From assembly GCA_021234155.1 (NCBI GenBank), contig JAJEKV010000413.1:62001-126000 (forward strand): a stretch of 64,000 nucleotides of DNA. The letters run 5' to 3'. This DNA is from Isoetes taiwanensis. Lineage: Eukaryota; Streptophyta; Lycopodiopsida; Isoetales; Isoetaceae. Shown piece by piece: positions 45,861 to 56,050 of this stretch; positions within the stretch are counted from its first letter, which is position 1, and the number at the start of each line of letters is the position of its first letter. The notes below the pieces were generated by a model. The model was not told where the DNA came from and did not search any database. It was given only the letters and a program-made list of their open reading frames with translations. The translations under genes and the position numbers were made by a program.

Positions 45861-45952
45861 ATTTATTAGAGACTTCCAACGATTTAGATTTATTAAAAAA
45901 TTCCAACAATCGTTGGAAGTTGAATTATGAACATTTAAATATCAAGAAACTT

Positions 45953-46390
45953 CTAACTTTGAACACATGTTGGAAGCGTGAGATTGAAATACAAAAAATA
46001 ACAAAGCAAAATAATCACCTTAAGTTCTGCACTGGTCGCCTTTCCTTGGACTGGTTTTGTAGGGCATTTCATGATTTCCCATCGTGCCCTAGCTTGCTCA
46101 AACTGGTCTAGAAAAGGTGAGACAAATTTATTTTTTTCATTCTTCTTGTTCGCCTCAAATGAGATTTCCATTAGCTTTAACATTGGTGTGTCATGGGCAA
46201 TGATCCTAGCTGCACGCATGCCCACTATCCTGTATTCTGGAGATTCATTTGAGGCATTGCCCTCATGGAATGTTGACCAGCTATTACTACAAACCTCATC
46301 TCTTTGCTACAAACTTCATCTAAATTCTTTATACAAATAGGTCGCAATGTAGTGGCATCTATAGGCAACAAGTCAGCTATCTCCGGAGTG
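45953..46390 (-). pseudogene. ParB-like pseudogene, exon with G-Q-H-S motif
   Basis: The minus strand reads STPEIADLLPIDATTLRPIC, then KEMRFVVIAGQHSMRAM, and after one frameshift near 46255 continues YRIVGMRAARIIAHDTPMLK, then KKNEKNKFVSPFLDQFEQAR and ARWEIMKCPTKPVQGK up to a donor-like GTGATT. A strand 'R-P-I-C-I-K' followed by 'F-V-V-I-A-G-Q-H-S-x-R-A' matches the order of a ParB/sulfiredoxin-type fold, where an 'I-x-G-x-H/R-R-x-x-A' loop binds a nucleotide. The preceding 'H-V-x-W-L-R-N-E-M' helix lies 1.4 kb away at 47840-47880, beyond an inserted repeat array. The assignment is by motif only. Confidence 0.4.
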
Positions 46391-46394
46391 CTAG

Positions 46395-47825
46395 TGGTAG
46401 AACTTAAAAGCCTATACGTGTACAAGGCCTATACCAACCCAAGCAAAGAGAATATTTCTGGCTAGTACGTATTTTTTTTATTTTTGGTCGCCTAGACTGG
46501 TCTTGTCACTAGAATATCATCTTGCGGACTAGCTAGAAATATCCCCTTCTTGGGTAAACCAAAAGTGAGGGACGATAGGCACAAGTTCTACCGCGTGGGG
46601 ATCATGGTTATAACCCGGTAACCAACTCCCAAATATAAACATACAGTAGGGTTTGAACCCCCGAGCCAAGTGCACATTTATTTGGCATTACTGGGCCTAG
46701 CTATACCAACTCACCACACATCGGGTTGGGCAAAAACTTTAGCCATACATGCACACTTTGTAGGCAAGATATATCTCCCACCTTAGGAAGTCCGGAAATT
46801 TTTGTATTTTTTTATTTTTGGTCGGCTAGACTAGTCTTGTCACTAGAATATCATCTTGTACGCACTAGCAGAAATATCCTATCTATTAGGTTGGTATAGG
46901 CCTTGCACGTGGTAGAACTTAAAAGCCTATCACGTGTCCTCCACTTTGGTTGCCTTGACCGCGAGTGGGATATTCGGCTAAGCCCTTGTAAAAGATGCTA
47001 TTTTGTACAGGACTAGTCTAGCTTGGACCTTAAACAAAAATACAAAAATACCGTGACATCCTAAGGCTAGGAGGTATCCCCGCCTACAAAGTGTGCATGT
47101 ATGGCTAAAGTTTTGCCCAACCGATGTGTGGTGAGTTGGTATAGGCCTAGTAATGCCAAAATAAATGTGCATTTGGTCGTGGGTTCAAACCCGCCGGTGT
47201 ATGTTTAGCTTTGGGAGTTGGTTACCGGGTTTATGATGATGATCCCCGACGGGTAGAACTTAAAAGCCTATACGTGTCCTCCACTTTGGTTGCCTTGACC
47301 GCAGTGGGATATTACGCTAAGCTTTAAAAGATGCTATTCTGCATGTGACTAGTCTAGCTTGGACCTTAAACAAAAAATACAAAAAATACCCGCGACATCC
47401 TAAGGGGAGGTATCCCCGCCACAAAGTGTGCATGTATGGCTAAAATTTTGCCCAACGGATGTGTGGTGAGTTGGTATAGGCCTAGTAATGCCAAAATAAA
47501 TGTGCATTTTGGTCGTGGGTTCAAACCGCCGCGGTGTATGTTTAGCTTTGGGAGTTGGTTCTTGGGGTTATAACGATGATGATCCCGACATGGTAGAACT
47601 TAAAAGTCTATAATGTCCTCCACTTTGGTTGCCTTGACCGGCAGTGGGATATTCTGGCTAAGCCTGTAAAAGATGCTATTCTGTACAGGACTTGTCTAGC
47701 TTGGACCTTAAACAAAAATACAAGTCATATAAACAAAAATACACGCCAGGTTAGTGTATAGGCTTTTAAGTTCTACTAGAACCCGGATTAGTGTATAGGC
47801 TTTTAAGTTCTATTAGAACCCGGAG
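46395..47825. repeat. Array of tRNA-like (SINE-like) repeat units
   Basis: A unit of 340-341 bp beginning GTAGAACTTAAAAGCC is repeated head to tail at 46912-47252, 47253-47592 and, truncated, from 47593. An inverted diverged copy fills about 46440-46860. Each full unit contains an A-box-like GTGGTGAGTTGGTATA (47129 and 47464) and, about 40-50 bases on, a B-box-like GGGTTCAAACC (47181 and 47518), as in tRNA-derived SINEs. A 36-bp duplicate (TTAGTGTATAGGCTTTTAAG) closes the right end. CTCCGGA lies just outside both ends (46381 and 47828), a possible target duplication. The block sits inside the ParB-like pseudogene. Confidence 0.65.
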
Positions 47826-47827
47826 TT

Positions 47828-48845
47828 CTCCGGACATTTCATTCCTCAGCCATTGAACATGACTTGGATTGAATTTCCGATAATTCCACTATGCAAACTC
47901 CTTAGATTTACTAAGGTCGGGAATAATGTAGTTATGAACATTAATCATGATGGGAAGCAGAAAACCAAATATAAAATACTTTGAATCTTCTTTAACTGCC
48001 TCTCCAGTTTCGTGTTTTTTCTTCTTCTTCAAACTTTCTACACTACCCGTTACCTTTTTTCCATCATCTATCTTCATGTTTAATGGCAAAACCTCAATAA
48101 TAGCATCATTTGGTGATCCTTATGGTAAGCAAACTATGGCTCTATCATTTGCATTTGATATTCTTACGGCATTGGCGTCTGTGCCTCTTTTCTTTGCTAA
48201 AGCTTTCTCCTTTCCCTCTTCTTGAGATTTTCTTTTCTTATTTTTTGCATCCTCCTCGTTTTCTTCTTGAGACTTCCTTTTCTTCTTTTCTACATCCTCC
48301 TTTGGAGCATCTTTTTTCTTCTTCAATAAGTTGGAACAACTTTGAAAACCGTTGGGCTTTTTATTTGCAAGTTTTGCATAAACTTGAGAACCAGTATCCT
48401 CTCTGGATAATTTTGAACAGATCATACGAAGCCCGTCATAAAGGTCATCACGAGAATGCAAACCAGCAGCTTCCAAGTCAGCATAACTAGGCAACTTCCA
48501 ACCATAACGTCGACAACTGACCTCAATTTCCTCAGTCTAAGCCATTTTATTGACATCAAAATTTTCATAGCAAACAGAGTATCCACAAATTTTGTTCTCC
48601 CTTGTGTTTTCCACCAAAGCCTCAATCATACAATTACCATCTTCACTAGGCATATCATGAAGTTTCAATAATATTCCGTAAATATGTCGATCTTCATCCA
48701 ATAAGCAAACCTCATTAAAGGATGTATACCCAGGTATAACTTCAAAAAACCATTTCTTCTTTATAAGATCTTGCTTCATATCATAGTCTTCAAAATCGAC
48801 ATCTTCCAATGATCTGAATCTTGCGTTGGTGTCTGTCAAAAACAT
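47828..48845 (-). pseudogene. ParB-like pseudogene, N-terminal exon
   Basis: From an acceptor-like TTTTTGACAG (about 48846) one single reading frame runs for 1 kb with only three in-frame stops (near 48537, 48120 and 47889). It includes KKKWFFEVIPGYTSFNEVCL, then HIYGILLKLHDMPSEDG, RRYGWKLPSYADLEAAGLHS, a lysine-rich KKRKSQEEGKEKALAKKRG stretch that could be a nuclear-localisation signal, NYIIPDLSKSKEFA and finally FNPSHVQWLRNEM. The three stops in an otherwise perfect frame mark a rather young pseudogene or, less likely, misread stops. I do not recognise the N-terminal half. Confidence 0.5.
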
Positions 48846-48939
48846 GCAGACAAATATTAATTAAACTGTAAGCATGTCCCGTAAAGTCTAGTTACTAAAT
48901 AGAAGTGTAACAATAGTAGGTTAATTTCAAGCCAAACAT

Positions 48940-50220
48940 CCAATGCATGTTGGAAGCGAGGTTTACAATCGAGTTATACGTATACATGCCACAATCTCAA
49001 ATCTACACATTAAAATGAGAATCTACGATTGAACTATAAGTTTGAAAAACCTATATTCCGACTTCCAACACACGTTGGAAGTCGCACCCTCATTTTAAAA
49101 CCAATTTCTAACACATGTTGGAAGAGATGCCACAACCTCAATTCAAAAACTCCACATTAACTTCCACCACAGGTTGGAAGACACAACCTAATTTTAAAGG
49201 TGCATTTCAAGAAGGTCACGTGCTGGAATTACAATTTGCAACACAAGTTGGAAGCCACAACCTAATTTCAAAACCAACTTCCAACACATGTTGGAAGCGA
49301 TGCCACAACCTCAAACCTCCACACTAAAACAAAATCTAAGATTCAACTATAAGTGTGGAAAACCTATATTTCACTTCAACTTCCAACAACTTATGGTTCC
49401 AAACTACAAGATCAGGTTATGTGTTCAATACATATTCTGGAAGTGGAAGAAATCCCATTTAACCTCCAACATATGCTGGCAGGTATTTAGGTTCTTCTCT
49501 AAGAACATAATGGAATCATCTTCAAAAACCTCCAACATATGTTGAAGGCCATATTAAGTGGACAGGAGACCTGGGACATAATACATATAATACAAAACAA
49601 TTAAAATTTGAATGCTCTATAAACTTCGGAACCTATATTTTAAGTTCCAACATGTGTTGGAACCAATATGTGTTGGAAGTGATGTTACAACCTCATTCAA
49701 AAACCCCAATTCTAGAAGGCCACATTCTAGAATTGCAGCTTCCAACACAAGTTGGAAGCCACAACCTGATTTCAAAACCAACTTCCAACACATGTTGGAA
49801 GTGATGCCACAACCTCAAACCTCCACACTAAAACAAAATCTAAGACTCAACTACAAGTGTGGAAAACCTAATTTTAAGCATCAACTTCCAACCAATGTTG
49901 GAAGTTAGGCCACAACTTGGGGTTCCAAGGTACAAGATGAAGCTATGAGTCCAATACATATTCTGGAAGTGGGAGAAATCCCATTTAACCTCCAACACAT
50001 GTTGGAAGGTGTTTATGTTTGTCTCCAAGGATACAATAAAATCACTTCAAAAACCTCCAACATATGTTGGAGGCCATATATTAAACTAGAGGACATGAAT
50101 TAGACACATGACTTGGGCATGGTTAAAATTTGAATGTTCTATAAGGCCAACCTCTAAAATGTGAGGAAAATTCTTGGAAATTTCATTTACCTTCCAACAT
50201 ATGTTGGAAGGCATCACAAA
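48940..50220. repeat. Cluster of about 20 palindromes around CCAACAYATGTTGG
   Basis: The palindrome CTTCCAACACATGTTGGAAG and variants (CTCCAACATATGTTGGAG and others) recur roughly every 50-100 bases. Clear copies are near 49065, 49112, 49240, 49278, 49530, 49645, 49740, 49785, 49880, 49990, 50055 and 50192, with weaker ones between them and isolated ones near 45900 and 45965. Often arm changes on one side are matched on the other, for example CTTCC with GGAAG or CCTCC with GGAGG. Part of the cluster was duplicated as a 365-385-bp block. The stretch lies upstream (5') of the ParB-like coding exons and may be intronic. Confidence 0.85.
49195..50085. repeat. Large tandem duplication, shift 504-524 bp
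   Basis: The block from about 49198 to 49560 recurs at about 49702 to 50085. Long shared phrases include ACAACCTCAAACCTCCACAC, AAGTGTGGAAAACCTA, CAATACATATTCTGGAAGTG and AAATCCCATTTAACCTCCAAC. The offset grows from 504 to 524 bases through indels. It contains many of the palindromes described for this region, so part of their number reflects this duplication. Confidence 0.75.
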
Positions 50221-50295
50221 CAACAAGAATTGTTTTGGAAGTGTAGGCTAGATATTAAAGTAGATGATATTATTTATATGAGATTTCTTACTTAC

Positions 50296-50353
50296 ATTTG
50301 AAGTAGATAATATGCTCTGAGGACTGTTGCAAGCAGACACTAATAAGCCTCTC
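50296..50353 (-). pseudogene. Candidate upstream exon of the ParB-like pseudogene
   Basis: On the minus strand an acceptor (CATGTAG) precedes 58 bases open in one frame (GLLVSACNSPQSILSTSN), followed by a consensus donor GTAAGT. It lies 1.4 kb upstream of the large exon and on the same strand. A duplicated copy of its upstream flank (ACTCCTACATGACTTTAATA) is adjacent. Only borders and frame support it. Confidence 0.3.
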
Positions 50354-50430
50354 CTACATGACTTTAATAAACTAGATACTAATAAACCACTCCTACATGA
50401 CTTTAATAAACTATCTATTACATGACATTA

Positions 50431-50444
50431 AACTATACAAAACT
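50431..50444. repeat. Target-site duplication of the LINE, left copy
   Basis: AACTATACAAAACT here is identical to 58271-58284, directly after the LINE's poly(A). The 14-base exact match fixes both ends of the insertion. Confidence 0.85.
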
Positions 50445-50701
50445 GACTCTGAAAAAAATGGACGTGCGCCTATTTTCTTGCCTTTTTTGTCTTTTTTCCA
50501 TATTTTCTGTTGCAAACTCTTTCTTGATTCAAAATATGGGAAAATTTGAAATTTCTGAGATTTGAGGAAGAATTTTTGTGGATCAACCTGCTGCCCTTGT
50601 AGAAGGGTAGCTTCAGTTGAATTCTTCACATTCTGTTCTTCAAATTGATTACCTTTTTCCCATACTTATGCAGCAGTATCATCCTTTCTTTCGTCTGATT
50701 C

Positions 50702-52012
50702 ATGGAAACCTCAGTTTTCATAATTATAAGGGAGAAATCTAGAATCTCGTGTGGTTTTTTGAAGGGCTCGACCACTGATCTTTGGAATTCCTTAATCATT
50801 CATCAGTTCTTCCCGGATAATTTGTTCAGCTCTGAGTACTCTTTTGTGCCAAGCACGGTTGAATTTGAAGTTCAAATCACAAATTCGGTATCGGAGGAAT
50901 TTCTTCGGGTTCAAAGCGCATTCGCCCGCCAGGAAAATTTCGAGTTCATTGTGAATGGTTGGACTACATGATCTCTCGTTGAAGTTTATTCACCTCAAGA
51001 TCCCGCTCAATTCGGCCGGAATTTCCCCACGAAATTTTCAATTGTATCATGTCTCTTCGACATTCGATTATTGCATTGTATGGCATCCGGTCCTCTTTGG
51101 GTTAATTTTGCTTCATGCTTTTAGTTTCGGCCCCCTTTCCTCGTTATCTTTTCCCCCTTTTCAATTGTTAAAAGTTTTGCATGATCTTTTGTTGTTTCCT
51201 CCCGAATTTTTCGCAATGGTCTCCAATTTACCTAAAACCCTAAACATTTGGCTATTCTACACGCTTTTTAACCTTTTCCGCCTCCGATCGATCCTCAGTG
51301 CTCCAAAATCTGATCTCCTTTCAAGATCAACCTTCAGATACAATCCTTTTTGGGAACTTTGACAATCTGCTTCCTTTCTCTTCTTCAATGGATCCAATTT
51401 CTCATCGCGTTCAAGATTGGGACAACCTTTCTCGGGATCCCCATCGCGGGGTATCCTTCATCCCATAAATCCCGCCACCAAGCCCCCGTTCCTTATGGAG
51501 TTGCTAGAGGCCACTAGGAGATCCGTTCAAATGAAGAATTGGATGAAAGACTCAAGCGCACCACAATTCCTCATCTCAACGACCGGAAGTTGAACATCTA
51601 TCATGGTATTTCTCTAAATCTTCCGATTGTCCATTCAAAAATTCATGCATTATCAAACTCTGCTGTGATTATTAAGGTTCAAAAAAGTGGCATGAAATTA
51701 GATAAATTGTGGGCCTTTCTTCTCAGCCTTCATAAAGGTATCCTTATTCAGGCTATATATTGGCTCAATTTTCCCTACATTATGCTTGAATGTGGGAATT
51801 CTAAATCAGCCAATTTCTTCCTGAACTTTGGTCCCTTAACCTATGAGACCTCTCAATTGACCTTCCTTAAATGGCATCCAAAGCTTGATATTGACCAAAT
51901 GAATAATTTATGCATTGCTTCCACATCTTTATTTGGCCTGAATCCAATCTATTGGGATGAAGATTGCTTTAAACTCCTCTTCAACTCTATTGGAACTTAT
52001 ATTTCCATCTAA
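50702..52012 (+). pseudogene. LINE ORF1 with DUF4283-type domain
   Basis: Plus-strand runs in changing frames end in a 157-codon open stretch (51539-52012). It reads LNFGPLTYETSQLTFLKWHP and NPIYWDEDCFKLLFNSIGTY. In plant LINE ORF1 and zinc-knuckle proteins this order, a strand ending in 'W-x-P', then a 'L-P-x-x-x-W' loop and a helix before 'I-G-x-x-(I/L)', is the core of DUF4283. No CCHC knuckle could be found downstream (52.0-53.6 kb), where the sequence is charged but broken. ORF1 proteins bind element RNA. Confidence 0.5.
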
Positions 52013-53608
52013 TACTCCCCACCAAACCTCCTTAAGCTTTGTTCAGCTTTGATCTCCAAAGATATACCCCTATCCATTCCTTTTTACGGATGCTTTTGGT
52101 CATGAATCTTTATTAAGTCTTAGATGGTCCGGATCGCCTCACAATGTCGAGAAATGCACTCATAGGCATTTCGGTACTGAGATTAAAACCGTTAACAGAG
52201 AATTCTCAAGTCAACGACTTCATCAAGCTGCTTCAGTTCCGTGATAAGGATTCCAATCAGCATGCTTTTAACCAAAAGCACGCAATAAATGGAAACAAGT
52301 GATCCCCGGTTTCAAAGGTCATGTAAAATGATAGATTCAAATGGACAAAAGTCAATGGAAGCTACAAGAGAATCGAGAAAAACAAGGTCGCACGACGGAT
52401 GAAATGAGAGGCAAAGACAAAATATGTGAAGAAGAGTTCTCAATCCCTTCAAAAGCTCGAGCCCTAACAATTGGTGAGCCAAAACTTCCGGGTCAAAGGT
52501 ATTATGACTGAAAAACTTCTCAAGCAATCGATATGTTAAATTTCACTCGAGTGAAATAATCAAAGAGGCCAAAGAGGCCAAAAATCAAGAAAAGGTCAAT
52601 GTTCCTACAGTCTTTTATGGATTATCCTATCAAGAACAAAAGTAAGAGTGGGTCATTAACTACAAAATCTGGGACAAATCCAAGTTTCAAATTGAATTCC
52701 TCTCAGGTGAATTCACATGTTAAAATACCAAAGGGTCGCCTAATTTGAATCAGCAAGACAAAAAGTCGATGAGACAAAAATGGACAATCATTTGTCCAAT
52801 ATCATCGATCAAAGTATCGCAGATTTGACTCAAGAGTCGAATAAAGAAGTCAACTTCAAAGTCAACCGCTATAATCCTTTCCGTGTATTATCCGACCTTA
52901 ATGGTAAGCTAGACTCAATTAAATAATAGCAAAAAAATGTGTTTCCCGTGACTTGTCCCACACCTATCCATCCCTTAGCCACTTCTCATATTCATACGGG
53001 GTCTGGGTGCAAACATTGAAGAGTCGCCCTCCCTAATTGACCTTGACTCTCCCGCGTGATGGATTACTCTATAAGTCCTATCAAAATATCGATAAGTTTG
53101 TCGAGCAGATGGCCTCTCCGCAAAAATCTCGCCCACAAACTTCACTTCAAGGGATTTACAATAAATGAGATGGGGAATGATTCTCGCTTTTGCTACTCGA
53201 TTGTTCCCCGATTTTGTTCCCCGACCCTCAAGACACTCAAATTGTGGAGCTTCAAGAAAAGAAAGTACCGTGCAAGTTCTTACTGCCTCCTTCAAATGTT
53301 AATGTAAACCCTAATAACATTAATCCTATGTTTCAATTCTTTCCCCGGAGGATGTTCTGACATGTTGATAATGATGGTTTTGGGAGTGATAAAGAGAATG
53401 GGATAAAGAAGAATATTTAAATGAAAATTTTAGTATTGATCCTAAGTCCGAGAAGAGTCATTATGTGAAAAATCATCTAAAAAGGATGGAGATAAATTGG
53501 GATTGATCTTGTCTGCGGTCTAAATAAAACTCCCCGCCAAAATACCGTATAGTAAGAAAATCAAGAAAGAATAGATTATAATTTGCCTTTTCTATCTTCC
53601 TACTTATA

Positions 53609-54480
53609 ATGAAGATTCTTTCCCGGAATCTTAGAGGCATAAAGGTCCTTTTTGAAAAGAAGAAGGGCTATTGCTCAAATCGGGATGTATAATGCTCGAT
53701 ATAATCCTTCTTCAAGAGCTTAAACTTCCCTCTTTTGAATGTAGCAATTTGGGGATTGGATATACCCTTCTTCTTCTTCAACTGGATTAACTCTTCCGGG
53801 GCTAGTGGTGGTTTAGCCATTGTTTGGAAAAAAGACATCAAGCATTCCTCCTTCTACAATAGCCCTTCCAAAACTTGGGGCTATGATTTGCTTTCTGTTT
53901 TAATTCCAACTTTGGAATCATCAATATATATGCCCCTACCTCTCCAAAAGATAGGGAACCTACATGGAGTGAAATTAATAGTTGGTTGGGATCTCAAACT
54001 ATAGATAACTGGATTGTTCTTTTGGAGACTTCAATAATACCCTTCTTGGGATTTTAAGTTGGGAAATAAAATAAATATGTCCTCAACAAAAGCGTAACTG
54101 ATCTGCTTATCTCGATAACAATCTCATTCATATTCCCTCTTCCTGACCACCTACACTTGGTCTAATAAGCAAAAAAGATAGAGCAAGGGTTTATTGCACT
54201 CTTGATGATTTTATGTTTCCAATCCATCTACATAGCCTTCGGGGACAATAGTTATGTAACAAGTGATGAAGGAACCTCTATTTTCGACCATCAGCCTCAA
54301 TTCCTTCATACCTCCCATGCTATTAAGATTCAAAGAGAAGGAGCACTCCTTATAAATTTAATTCTTCTCTTCTCGAGAATGAAAATTTCTCGGCCCCAAT
54401 TGAGAACTTTCTATGATGAGCTGACTAATAGATTTGCCGGGCAACTCTATGCCTCCTATGAAGCTTTTCTACTCTAAAAT
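53609..54480 (+). pseudogene. LINE ORF2 endonuclease segment
   Basis: The segment starts MKILSRNLRGIK, the usual opening of plant L1 ORF2 (normally M-K-I-L-S-W-N-x-R-G), and later reads SGASGGLAIVWKKD, the G-x-S-G-G-(L/I)-x-(I/V)-(V/L)-W block of EEP-fold endonucleases. Between and after these, frames change repeatedly, and the catalytic glutamate and D-x-N motifs are not readable. The sequence GDFNNTL-like at about 54022 is only a frame-shifted remnant. Confidence 0.6.
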
Positions 54481-56050
54481 CAAGGAAGTCAAAAGATGGA
54501 TTAAGAATCGGTCTAAGCTTATCAAAGATAAAGCAAAGAAAAAAAAAACCAGACTTCTCATGTATATGAAGGAAATTAGATCTTTACTTCAAAATGATCC
54601 TTCCAGCTCTAACCTTCAAGTAGGGGAAGAAATTCTTGAAAGAAAAATCAAAAGTATTGAGGAGATTGAAGCTAAAGGCTCTGCAATTAGATGCAAGATC
54701 AAATATACTAATGATATGGACTCGCTCCTCGTGTTTTTCTTCGAGGGTAGCCAAAAGTAGAGTTCTTAGAAACTCCATTACTGAGACTATTGATGATCAG
54801 GATATTAAATATAATTCTCATTCTGACATTGCAAATTTCTTCAAGAGTAGATACATGGACCTTTTTAAAGACAAACCAATTCCTCCCAATGAGATCTCGG
54901 ATGCAAATGACTTTTATTCCTTAGTCAATAATATTTTTACTCGATCCTCCGGAATCCATGGACGAAGTCTCCGGGTTGCCATTCCTTCTCTTAATGAGAT
55001 TTATGACACTCTCAAGTCCTTTAGTAATGGAAAATCTCCTCGGCCCCGATGGTTTCCCAAAGAGAATTTTATATCAAAATTCGGGACATTCTCTAAAATG
55101 ACCTGATCTCTCTGATTCTAGCCTTACGGAATTCTAATCATCTTCATCCCTCTATTTCCAGTGGCCTGATCACTTTGGTTCCTAAGGTTGATCACCCTTC
55201 AAAGTTTCAAGACTGGAGACCAATCTCTCTCACAAACACTACATATAAACTTTGTGCCAAGATCATTGCTCTCAGGATCAAAAACTTTCTTCAAAGAAAT
55301 ATTAGCCCAACTCAATCTGCTTTTCTTCCAAATAGATTCATTCTGGATAACTATGTGGCTGCTATGGAGGGTCTGCACTGGAATAAAATTTCAAATCAAA
55401 ATTGCATTCTCCTTAAATTAGATTTCAAGAGAGCATTTGATTCTGTTAGGTGGGATTTCTTAGATTTTGCAATGTCCAAAATTGGTTTCCATCCCAAGAT
55501 TATTAGTCTTATTCATGGTCTGAATGCTAGATCGAACTCAGCTATTCTTATCAATGGTGTCCCCACTGGTTTCTTCCCTCTTTCTTGTGGAGTGAGGCAA
55601 GGATGTCCTCTTGCTCCCTATTTATTCTTAGTGGCTGCTGAGCTCCTAACTAAGGTTGTTATGCATTATCAGAATTCAGCTCAATTAAAAGGCTTAAATC
55701 TACCAAATTCCAATGATAGTATCACCATTCTCCAATATGCTGATGACACCTTCTCCTTTCTTGATGCTGATCTTCAAAACATCAATCTCTTCCTCAAAAT
55801 TTTAGGTCAATTCTCTCACGCGATCCGGTATCCATTTGAACTTGAACAAAAGTTTGATTATTGGAGATGTCAATACTCCAACTTTTATTTTGGGATAAAT
55901 GTTCTCCTCCAATCAGCAACCAAGCTTCTAGGTATGCCTCTTGCTATGGATCATACTATCAAAGGCCTTTTGGGACCCTATCCTCCCGAGAATCAAAAAA
56001 GAAACCGAACAATTACAGAACTATCTTTCTCTTTGCAAAAGTGAGAACTA
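54434..56050 (+). pseudogene. LINE ORF2 reverse transcriptase segment
   Basis: The clearest part is an open run of 289 codons (55175-56044). It holds VPKVDHPSKFQDWRPISLTN (motif 1/2), then motif A ILLKLDFKRAFDSVRWDFLD, motif B GVRQGCPLAPYLFLVAAELL and motif C ITILQYADDTF with both aspartates. The upstream run (54636-55106) covers the connection to the endonuclease, with NSITETIDDQDIKYNSHSDI and FFKSRYMDLF. Motif order and wording are those of L1-clade plant LINEs, distinct from the LINE at 15-19 kb (FVDFAKAFD / YADDVVL). At least one frameshift separates the two runs. Confidence 0.9.
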
